Source of the DNA: an uncultured bacterium
Lineage (GTDB): Bacteria > Bdellovibrionota_C > UBA2361 > SZUA-149 > CALKYB01
Length of the DNA: 9,980 nucleotides
Assembly: GCA_938003565.1 (NCBI GenBank)
Contig: CALKYB010000262.1
Coordinates: 1-9,980, forward strand
Direction of reading: 5' to 3'
Of this stretch, positions 1 to 6,304 are shown piece after piece. The translations under genes were made by a program, and so were the position numbers. Every line of letters begins with the position of its first letter. Positions within the stretch are counted from its first letter, which is position 1. Under the pieces are notes generated by a model, which was given only the letters and a program-made list of their open reading frames with translations, did no database searches and was not told where the DNA came from.

Positions 1-1591
1 TAGCTTTTCTAGCCAAGTAAGCCGCACTCGTGTGCTCAGGATAATCTCCCGTTAAAACACCGGTTAAAGGAAAGAGTTCGGCTTCTTTGTAGCACTGAAA
101 TCGAAGTGGATCCTGGTCCATGCTAAAGGGGCGCTCTTTAACCCCAAACAATGTTCCTAACTTCATAAATCGCTCAGGGAAATTAGTTAGTCGGTAAGAC
201 GCACAAGTTTCACTCCGAAGCCAATCCAGTTTTTCCTCAGTGGTGCTGTCACCTTGGAGATATTCATTAATTGTTTGATCAAGTGGGGCTATTCTGGACT
301 TCTCATACAACTCACTACGAATAAACTCAGAACGCTCAGGGAATCGCCAAAAATCAATCAAGCCACTCTCTTCCGTCCAACCCTTAATGGGGCTCTCAGC
401 ATTTTCTTCATTTAAGTTGTTATAAAAACACTCCGGGACTTTATCGTATCCGTTCATTCCTATCGGCATTAGCGGAATACAAAAACCTTTGACTTTTTTA
501 GCGGTAAACTTGTACTTCGCTTCTGTCTCTGGTCGTTTCGATATTCCATACTCATCAACTTTAGTCTGATAAGCATGAGCCTCAGTGCTAACCAAAGTTG
601 ACGCACCTAAGTCAGCCGCGGCATTCTGAGCAAACAGAGGAGTCTCGATATACTCAATATTTGGCAAAGTTTCCGGGGCAATTCCCAACTGCTCAAGGAG
701 CCTGTTTGCAACCTCCGGGGCAAAATTCTTCGCCAAATTCGTTACTAACTCTTGCCTGGCTAGCTCCTCCACTCCCACAGAAACTGGATTTATTGCGGCA
801 ATTCCGAAAGCATTTAGCTCAATTTCAGCTTCAGGCCACCAGTACTCCCAAATTTCCCCTGAATTCTCAACCTTGGGACAGCTCTTAGCTCCTTTCCAAA
901 TTCTAAAATTTACTGGTCCGCAAAATGGACATGCATTCTGAATAATCCTTGGCTCAAAGCACTCTATAAAATTTGAAGAAACAGTCGCGGCGATCGCGTT
1001 ACCAGCGGTATCCAAAGCAGTCTTTGAATCATTCTTCCAATCAGTCCTCCAGGCGCTCTCGCTGCGGCCATTAGCCCAATCATGGGGGTTGCTGGTGTCA
1101 CCCGATTTCGCTTTATTGGCAATATTTGGACTTGGAAGAGGAAAGTTACCTTCTTTAACTCTCCCGACAATTCCTTTAGTCCTCTCTCTAATTTTTTCCT
1201 GAAGTTTTCTCTCTTCTGCTTCAATTCTTTTTTGCTCTATTTCACTTCTAACCCGGTTATTGACTGCATCCTCAATAACTCCCTTCACTCCATCTGGGTT
1301 ATTTTCAATGTCATTTTGTATGGTCTCGAGGTCATTTTTAACCCCATCGACTGTATCAGTAACATCCTCTACAACCGTTTCAACATCTGTCTTGACGTCA
1401 TCAATAGTATTTTGAACTCCATCAACTGTGTCCTGAACATCTGTCTTGGCCTCATCAACCTTATCCTCAAGCTCTTGAACATCAGCCTTGATTTCATCTT
1501 CATCTATTGCAAACCCTTGGGTCGGAAGACAAAGCAAAGCCAGGACAATCACAAAGGAAAATCTGCCAGTAAATCTATAAAACATATTCAT
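1..1591 (-). CDS. TraU-like conjugative-element protein (TIGR03756/PFL_4710-like), with coiled-coil N-terminus; 3' end outside window
   Basis: The reading frame is open from 1591 to the left edge (530 codons, no stop), so the gene is truncated by the window. ATG at 1591 is preceded by AGAAAGGA five bases upstream; ATG at 1585 is a possible second start. Residues 1-28 are a signal peptide (MNMFYR n-region, VIVLALLCL core, QGFA cleavage site). Residues 30-140 are a long charged coiled coil with repeated DV..TVDGV-type units. The remainder resembles, from memory, the ICE family TIGR03756: CPFCGPVNFRIWKG and SCPKVEN leading to WWPEAEIEL (about 221-259), then DFWRFPE (413-419), and near the window end ELFPLTG (505-511) and AAYLARKA (523-530). 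Eight cysteines after residue 210 fit a disulfide-bonded periplasmic protein. TraU-type proteins act in mating-pair formation in the periplasm. Family assignment is recall-based; a generic TraU or another Cys-rich T4SS protein is the alternative. It lies 30 bp downstream of the 1622-2641 gene and is probably in its operon. Confidence 0.65.
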   Translation of the reverse strand, partial: MNMFYRFTGRFSFVIVLALLCLPTQGFAIDEDEIKADVQELEDKVDEAKTDVQDTVDGVQNTIDDVKTDVETVVEDVTDTVDGVKNDLETIQNDIENNPDGVKGVIEDAVNNRVRSEIEQKRIEAEERKLQEKIRERTKGIVGRVKEGNFPLPSPNIANKAKSGDTSNPHDWANGRSESAWRTDWKNDSKTALDTAGNAIAATVSSNFIECFEPRIIQNACPFCGPVNFRIWKGAKSCPKVENSGEIWEYWWPEAEIELNAFGIAAINPVSVGVEELARQELVTNLAKNFAPEVANRLLEQLGIAPETLPNIEYIETPLFAQNAAADLGASTLVSTEAHAYQTKVDEYGISKRPETEAKYKFTAKKVKGFCIPLMPIGMNGYDKVPECFYNNLNEENAESPIKGWTEESGLIDFWRFPERSEFIRSELYEKSRIAPLDQTINEYLQGDSTTEEKLDWLRSETCASYRLTNFPERFMKLGTLFGVKERPFSMDQDPLRFQCYKEAELFPLTGVLTGDYPEHTSAAYLARKA

Positions 1592-1621
1592 AAAAATCCT
1601 TTCTCTTAAAAACTTCAAGAG

Positions 1622-2641
1622 CTACTTCAACCAAAAAGGCAAATCATCCTCGTAGTGTTGATACTTAAAAACCAATCCCACTATCGGCTTCTCTTTTTTC
1701 TTTTTCTTATCAATGCTTCTACCTTCGAAAATAGAGCTTCGCCCCATCCCGCTCGATGCTAGTTTGCCATTGTAGTCAAGCACAGATTGTAGATTACTAA
1801 CCCCTACCACCTCTCTCTTTCCAGACCCTACCTCATACCTGAGAACAGGAAGTTTACCCGGGGCGATACTGTTTACGTTTTTTGATCTATCCGGCTTAAA
1901 ACCAGCTTGTTTAACTTTTTTCATAACTCGATACACCGGCATTGAGTCTAGTGCTTTTTCATAGGCTTCATCACTGGGAAACTCAGGAAGCTTTGGTTCC
2001 TTAGATGGGCTAGCAGTAACATTTTTCCGAATGGAGCTAACTGCTTTACCAAACTTAGGCAATTTTTCCGCAAAACCTTTTACAACATTAACTTTGCTAT
2101 AAGCGGTGGCTAAATTAAAAATTACGATAGAATCAAAATTAATTAACTGATTCTTTTTTAATCCTAACAAATAATCTAAATTCTTCTCGAAATTGTCCGT
2201 CGCCAAAGCATCCAGGTAAACTTGAACTTTTGGCAGCTCATTAAGTTCTCTACGACTAAGAGTTCCAGGAGCCCGCACACTTTTCCGGACTGCCTCTTCT
2301 CGGAAGGATGGATTCTTTGGTCGATCTAATTCCTTGGGTCTACCCGAAGCGGCTCTTCTTTGGGACGTTCTTTTTTTAGCGCGAAATTTTCTTGTAGAGG
2401 CATTCTTTGAGATAACCTTTGATTTGGCAACGACCTTGGGGGATCTAGCTTTTGCAGGCAATTTGGCGGCCTTCGAAGGGTTGGTTTTAGCCGGAGTTCT
2501 ATCTTGAAACAGATTGCCAAAAGATTCCTGTTGCGCAGCCAATGGCTCAGAAATTAGCAAAAAACCTACCAATAGGGAATACCTAATAATTTCAAACGCT
2601 TGGCGAGGACTATCTCGCTCCTTTTTGACTATAGGATCCAT
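1622..2641 (-). CDS. Exported basic protein with thioredoxin-like TrbC/TIGR03757-type C-terminus (tentative)
   Basis: The 339-residue protein has a long basic n-region, a hydrophobic core (YSLLVGFLLI, 21-30) and a plausible cleavage site LAA-QQ after residue 36, so it is probably periplasmic. Residues 50-130 are dominated by Lys, Arg, Ala, Pro and Ser and look disordered. A first strand-helix-strand stretch follows (PKVQVYLDAL 137-146, SIVIFNLAT 171-179). The C-terminal stretch KLPVLRYEV (263-271) then REVVGVSNLQSVLDY (276-290) matches the end of thioredoxin folds in conjugative TrbC/TIGR03757 proteins: a cis-Pro before a strand, then a Gly and a helix. No CXXC pair is present, so a redox role is unlikely. 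The next gene, 30 bp downstream on the same strand, resembles TIGR03756, which follows TIGR03757 in G-type ICE clusters; this supports the assignment. The ATG has only a weak GAG five bases upstream. The protein is much longer than the usual TIGR03757 size because of the basic region. Confidence 0.5.
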   Translation of the reverse strand: MDPIVKKERDSPRQAFEIIRYSLLVGFLLISEPLAAQQESFGNLFQDRTPAKTNPSKAAKLPAKARSPKVVAKSKVISKNASTRKFRAKKRTSQRRAASGRPKELDRPKNPSFREEAVRKSVRAPGTLSRRELNELPKVQVYLDALATDNFEKNLDYLLGLKKNQLINFDSIVIFNLATAYSKVNVVKGFAEKLPKFGKAVSSIRKNVTASPSKEPKLPEFPSDEAYEKALDSMPVYRVMKKVKQAGFKPDRSKNVNSIAPGKLPVLRYEVGSGKREVVGVSNLQSVLDYNGKLASSGMGRSSIFEGRSIDKKKKKEKPIVGLVFKYQHYEDDLPFWLK

Positions 2642-2725
2642 AAAAACTCGAAGTAAAAGACAAAAACAACCTAATATTTATCAGAGCAGGACCACGGAAG
2701 TCACGCTCTTTAAACTCTAGTTAAT

Positions 2726-2754
2726 GTTATAATTTTTTGAATAAGATTTGTGAC
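2726..2754 (-). promoter_or_regulatory. Candidate sigma70-type promoter for the conjugation-like operon
   Basis: On the minus strand, GTCACA (2749-2754) and TATAAC (2726-2731) are separated by exactly 17 bases, in an AT-rich stretch about 85 bp upstream of the ATG at 2641. The hexamers match TTGACA at 4 of 6 positions and TATAAT at 5 of 6. The intergenic gap (2642-2854) holds no other gene. This is a pattern match only; AT-rich DNA yields such matches by chance. Confidence 0.3.
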
Positions 2755-2854
2755 TTATAGAAAAACGACTGCTAATTACTCGTTTTTTAGCTTTTAGCCC
2801 ATTTTTGCAAAAATACCCCTTATCGAGGCCCTAAACTAGCAAATAAAACAAACA

Positions 2855-4372
2855 CTAAGAAGACAACTCTACTATCTTATCAATCATTGCTTGATAGGTT
2901 TCTGGCCCTGGAACAGCATCTTGGGTAATGCCAGCTGCTTTTTGGAAACTAATTAGCGAAAGTTGGGTTGGATGCAAGGTGCCATCTTCAACGCGACGCG
3001 ACAGCTCATCGAAACCATACTTCTCAAAACCTTGGTTCCCTATAGATTTCTCATAATCTAAAATACCACTTAATTTCTCGATCTGATTTTTACTACCGAT
3101 AGTTTCTGAGAGTTTCGTTCCTATTTCGCCCGGATCAGTACAAAGTCCTTTCTCACTTAGAAACTTAAGAATGTTTTGCAAAGCCATTCCATCCTTTTCA
3201 CCATACTCGCTAGCCCGAGGGTTTAATCTGTTAACTATTTCAAGTTTAAAAGCTACGGGAGTGTCTCTAAAAGACTGTCGTGGCAAATTATTTACGGCCT
3301 CAATGTTATTAAAACCGCTATTGCTTGCGGTATGAGGATCAATACTTGGGTCGTTATAAGCATATAGTATTTGTGAGCTTACGGGAGCGTCGCCCACTAA
3401 GTTCACTGACGAAGCTTGATCAGATAGGTCAGATAAATCTACCTTAACACCCATCGCTGCAGGCTTTTTAGTTTCAACTTCTACGGAAACAACTGTTTCA
3501 TTTGCTGGATCTGATGCCAAAATACTCTCAACTCGATCAACAGCAGCCATGATATCGCGATGGGTAATGAAAATTAATTCCTCTGATGTTCCTTTACTTC
3601 CGGTTTGGCCGGTCAACCGACCATATTCCACGGCAACTTTCTGCATCCCAGAACTCACTTTCATAGTAGTTTCCCAGGTTGACCTAAGGTTCTTTACACC
3701 CGCGGCTGCAGCAGCAGATATATCTTCTCTACCGTGTAAGTGCTCCGGGGTTAAGCTGTTCAAATCTTTGATCGCACTCACTATCGCAGCTGCTGTCTGC
3801 GCTTGAGCCTGTACATTAGCCTCGGCTATTACTGACGCTTCTGCAGTAGAATCGAGTGTGAGCTCAACCCGTTGAGCAACGAGTAAATCACCTGCAACGC
3901 CGGCCGATTTCATTCCAAAAATACCATCAGCATCTAACTCTTTCTGCCCTCGCTGAAACAAAACATTAGCTACATGAGTAAAACTTAGGGTTCCCTTCTC
4001 GGCAAGCTCGTGAAGCTTCTCATCAGGCATTGTCTCCAATTGACCACTGTCTTTAAAAACCTCCAAATTGCGCCGGTGTTGTAGGGTGCCGTCATCCCCA
4101 TCGATCGCTAATTCTTTTGGGGGGACGCCGACCTTAATACCTAGTTTATTTAGAGCCTCCTGGCTTGCTCTAATGTCAGATGGGGTGAAATCTTTATACT
4201 GTTTGCTCTCAAGGGTTGAAAGATGAGCAACTAGCCTGTTCTGACCGGCATGAGGAACCGATAGCTCCTCAGAAATTTTACTCGGACTTCGGTTTACTTT
4301 TTGAGAATCAAGTAACCGCTCAGACTTAGGATCTGAGGCACCTGTAGTTTTACTGTTATCTAATGTTTCCAT
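2855..4372 (-). CDS. Protein with duplicated peptidoglycan-binding-like modules, no signal peptide
   Basis: I do not recognise the whole 505-residue protein. The N-terminus is polar, with no signal peptide or membrane segment. Residues 67-112 resemble a PG_binding_1 repeat (ASQEALNKLG, then IDGDDGTLQHRR and LEVFKD). Residues 117-160 continue with LHELAEKGTL, LFQRGQ and DADGIFGMKS. The C-terminus repeats this plan: MALQNILKFLSEKG (396-409), DELSRRVEDGTL (455-466), ISFQKAAGITQDAVPGPETY (474-493). Between them lies an Ala-rich helical region (about 163-250) and a polar linker. No catalytic domain (lysozyme, amidase, peptidase) is visible. ATG at 4372 has only a weak GGA about 10 bases upstream. 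It is transcribed in the same direction as the conjugation-like genes, separated by 213 bp, so co-transcription is uncertain. Possible roles are a wall-associated accessory of the transfer system or a secreted effector; both are inference. Confidence 0.6.
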   Translation of the reverse strand: METLDNSKTTGASDPKSERLLDSQKVNRSPSKISEELSVPHAGQNRLVAHLSTLESKQYKDFTPSDIRASQEALNKLGIKVGVPPKELAIDGDDGTLQHRRNLEVFKDSGQLETMPDEKLHELAEKGTLSFTHVANVLFQRGQKELDADGIFGMKSAGVAGDLLVAQRVELTLDSTAEASVIAEANVQAQAQTAAAIVSAIKDLNSLTPEHLHGREDISAAAAAGVKNLRSTWETTMKVSSGMQKVAVEYGRLTGQTGSKGTSEELIFITHRDIMAAVDRVESILASDPANETVVSVEVETKKPAAMGVKVDLSDLSDQASSVNLVGDAPVSSQILYAYNDPSIDPHTASNSGFNNIEAVNNLPRQSFRDTPVAFKLEIVNRLNPRASEYGEKDGMALQNILKFLSEKGLCTDPGEIGTKLSETIGSKNQIEKLSGILDYEKSIGNQGFEKYGFDELSRRVEDGTLHPTQLSLISFQKAAGITQDAVPGPETYQAMIDKIVELSS

Positions 4373-4449
4373 AATTGCGATTCCGCTAAACTGCTTAAAC
4401 TCTCCGCCTTATACAGTTTTAAAAAAGGCCGAATGACATCCCTGAAGCT

Positions 4450-4478
4450 ATTATAAGCCATCTCGCAAGTTGTGTGCC
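4450..4478 (-). promoter_or_regulatory. Candidate promoter with consensus -10 box for the PG-binding-like gene
   Basis: A perfect TATAAT lies on the minus strand at 4450-4455, about 78 bp upstream of the ATG at 4372. The hexamer 17 bases further upstream is GGCACA (4473-4478), which matches the -35 consensus at only 3 positions, so the call rests on the -10 box. The 244-bp divergent gap (4373-4616) must also hold the promoter of the pseudouridine synthase gene, for which I see no convincing boxes. Confidence 0.4.
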
Positions 4479-4616
4479 TAAAAATTGGCTACCATTAAAG
4501 GATAGTTTCCTTACTAATTTCGGTGGTTTAAGGTTTTTTGTGCGGATAGATGACTTATCTTACTGAAATTGCGATACTTCCTAATTATTTATTGTAAGAA
4601 TCTGACCTACTAATCT

Positions 4617-5606
4617 ATGCCCCACCCTAGTCCGAAAATTAATGAAAGACTCGATACCTATGTGGCACGAGCTCTTAACTGTAGTCGAAAAGAAGCCAGG
4701 GTTCTAGTGGAACAGGGTCGTGTTATTGTCGGAAAACATCCGCTCTCAAAGAACGGCTTTCTACTTAAAGCTGATTCATTAGTTAGCTTTATTCAAAACT
4801 CTTCTGACCATGCACAGGAAGATTCTGAGTTGGTCGAAAAGATTACCCTACGTCCCACCTTGGTTAGAGAAATGGGAGGCATTGAGAGTTTTTGCTCAAA
4901 AATTCATGAAGATGAAGACCTCTTAGTCCTCGACAAACGTCGTGCCGTGCATTGCGTCCGGCAAACAAATTCAGACGAAATTTGTATAGCTGATGCGCTA
5001 GCCTTCCTAAACCCAAAGGCCTCTGAAAACTCCCCCAACCCACTAGAAGGTGGTCTTGTGAATCGTTTGGATTTTTACACCTCAGGAATTGTGCTTGCTG
5101 CTAAATCTAGAGAGTCTTGGGAAAAGCTGCATAAGCTATTTCTAAGTGACAAAGTAGAAAAGTCCTACCTTGCTCTCGTCTATGGCCGACCGAGCTCAGA
5201 CAAAGCCCTCCTAGAGCACTACTTAGAATTAAAAAAGAGTGCTGCGCGAGTCTACGTAAGAGATCTTGCTGTAGAGAATTCAGATACTCCTCCAGCGGAT
5301 CGTCCTGATGCAAAGGGTCAAAAAGTAACCATAGAGGTTCAAGTAGAAAAAGAATTCGGTAGATTCTCCTTGCTTAGAGTTAATGCCCAGCACCTATCCC
5401 GGCATCAAATTCGAGCACAACTTAGCTTTGCCGGGTACCCTCTTGTTGGAGATGAGCTCTACGGATCGAAAGATAAATTAGCTGATGCCGTAAAGGAAGG
5501 GTTCTCTAAAACTGGACTTCAAGAAGGATACTGGCTACGAGCGCTGGAACTAAGCTTCACACACCCCACAACTGGTCATAAAACAAACCTGTCTGTTCCT
5601 TCCTAG
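4617..5606 (+). CDS. RluA-type RNA pseudouridine synthase with S4 domain, divergent active-site loop
   Basis: The 329-residue product would isomerise specific uridines in rRNA or tRNA to pseudouridine in the cytoplasm. Residues 8-58 form an S4 RNA-binding domain (NERLDTYVARAL, SRKEARVLVEQGRVIV). The catalytic domain follows. The motif with the conserved aspartate reads LVNRLDFYTSGIVLAAKS, placing the nucleophile at D152; the more usual form is HRLD followed by a charged pair. VEKSYLALVYG (180-190) is the conserved strand after it, and LSRHQIRAQLSFAGYPLVGD (260-279) with ELYG is the strongly conserved RluA signature. The earlier substrate-side motif normally near NKP.G...H is altered to LDKRRAVHC (105-113). 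The exact target (RluA, RluC, RluD or other) cannot be told. No clear Shine-Dalgarno precedes the ATG. It is divergent from the PG-binding-like gene and 146 bp upstream of lemA. Confidence 0.9.
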   Translation: MPHPSPKINERLDTYVARALNCSRKEARVLVEQGRVIVGKHPLSKNGFLLKADSLVSFIQNSSDHAQEDSELVEKITLRPTLVREMGGIESFCSKIHEDEDLLVLDKRRAVHCVRQTNSDEICIADALAFLNPKASENSPNPLEGGLVNRLDFYTSGIVLAAKSRESWEKLHKLFLSDKVEKSYLALVYGRPSSDKALLEHYLELKKSAARVYVRDLAVENSDTPPADRPDAKGQKVTIEVQVEKEFGRFSLLRVNAQHLSRHQIRAQLSFAGYPLVGDELYGSKDKLADAVKEGFSKTGLQEGYWLRALELSFTHPTTGHKTNLSVPS

Positions 5607-5699
5607 CCCTACTTCTCCTATTTTGGGATGACTTCTAGTATTTTTTCCTAGTGCTGATGGGACAAACTGATCTAAATTTCAGTGCACCAAATTCATATT

Positions 5700-5709
5700 G
5701 ATAGCTATC
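5700..5709. promoter_or_regulatory. 10-bp perfect palindrome upstream of lemA, possible operator
   Basis: GATAGCTATC is perfectly self-complementary and lies 43 bp before the lemA ATG, in the 146-bp gap between the pseudouridine synthase gene and lemA. Its position would suit a regulator site or promoter element, but ten-base palindromes are not rare and no clear promoter hexamers flank it. The rest of the gap shows no gene and no convincing terminator. Confidence 0.2.
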
Positions 5710-5752
5710 TAAAAAGACTGTGCTCAAAGCTTAAGAAAAGGAAATACTGCAG

Positions 5753-6304
5753 ATGTATCAAATGTTAGGTATTTTTATTTTATCAGACCTTTGCCTTCTA
5801 GTGTATGGGATCTACCTGTATAATCGTCTAGTGCGACAACAAAACTTGGTAGACGAGGCCTGGAGCGGAGTAAGTGTCCAGCTAAAGAAACGGCACAACT
5901 TAATTCCTAATCTAGTTGAGACCGTCAAGGGATATGGATCACACGAAATAGAAACTCTTAGCAAAACTATTAGGGAGCGGTCCAACCCAGATCTTGTTGG
6001 GGAAGATAAGTCAGCTCTGGAAGTAGAGTTAGGCCGGGATACTAAGAAACTCTTTGCGCTAGCGGAAGCCTATCCCGACTTGAAGGCTTCGAGCAACTTT
6101 GTGTCGCTGCAAAAAAACCTAGTGCAAATCGAGGACGACTTACAGTACGCAAGAAGATACTATAACGGGACAGTTAGGAACTTTAATATCTCAACTGAAA
6201 CATTCCCGTCAAACCTCTTGGCAAACTTCATGCGTTTCAAAAGCAAGGACTTTTTTGAAATTGAATACGCCACCGAAAGGAAAAATCCCGATGTGGAGTT
6301 CTAA
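5753..6304 (+). CDS. lemA: LemA family protein
   Basis: The 183-residue protein shows the full LemA plan: an N-terminal membrane anchor (about 5-23, rich in Ile, Leu, Val and Tyr), then the signature LVDEAWSGVSVQLKKRHNLI (32-51) and PNLVETVKGY (52-61). The helical bundle follows, with AYPDLKAS (106-113), QKNLVQIEDDLQYARRYYNG (120-139) and TVRNFN with FPSNLLA (140-157). LemA proteins are small helical envelope proteins facing the outside of the inner membrane; their molecular role is not settled. ATG at 5753 has AAGGA about ten bases upstream. The 3' end overlaps the start of the DUF2207 gene by 14 bp, so the two are probably translated as a coupled pair. Length is normal for the family. Confidence 0.93.
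   Translation: MYQMLGIFILSDLCLLVYGIYLYNRLVRQQNLVDEAWSGVSVQLKKRHNLIPNLVETVKGYGSHEIETLSKTIRERSNPDLVGEDKSALEVELGRDTKKLFALAEAYPDLKASSNFVSLQKNLVQIEDDLQYARRYYNGTVRNFNISTETFPSNLLANFMRFKSKDFFEIEYATERKNPDVEF
6275..6281 (+). promoter_or_regulatory. Ribosome binding site fixing the DUF2207 start
   Basis: GAAAGGA lies inside the end of lemA, nine bases before the ATG at 6291. The longer reading frame would have to begin at a TTG at 6255, which has no such site. I therefore place the start at 6291, giving 645 residues. Confidence 0.75.

Noticed and set aside
1082..1609. 175-codon plus-strand frame
   Set aside because: It is the antisense of the coiled-coil region of the minus-strand TraU-like gene; the minus frame has a signal peptide, a ribosome site and continuous coding to the edge.
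5632..5650. Intrinsic terminator after the pseudouridine synthase gene
   Set aside because: A T-run is present next to CTTCTAGT, but the only stem is a four-base CTAG pair enclosing the T-run, too weak to call.
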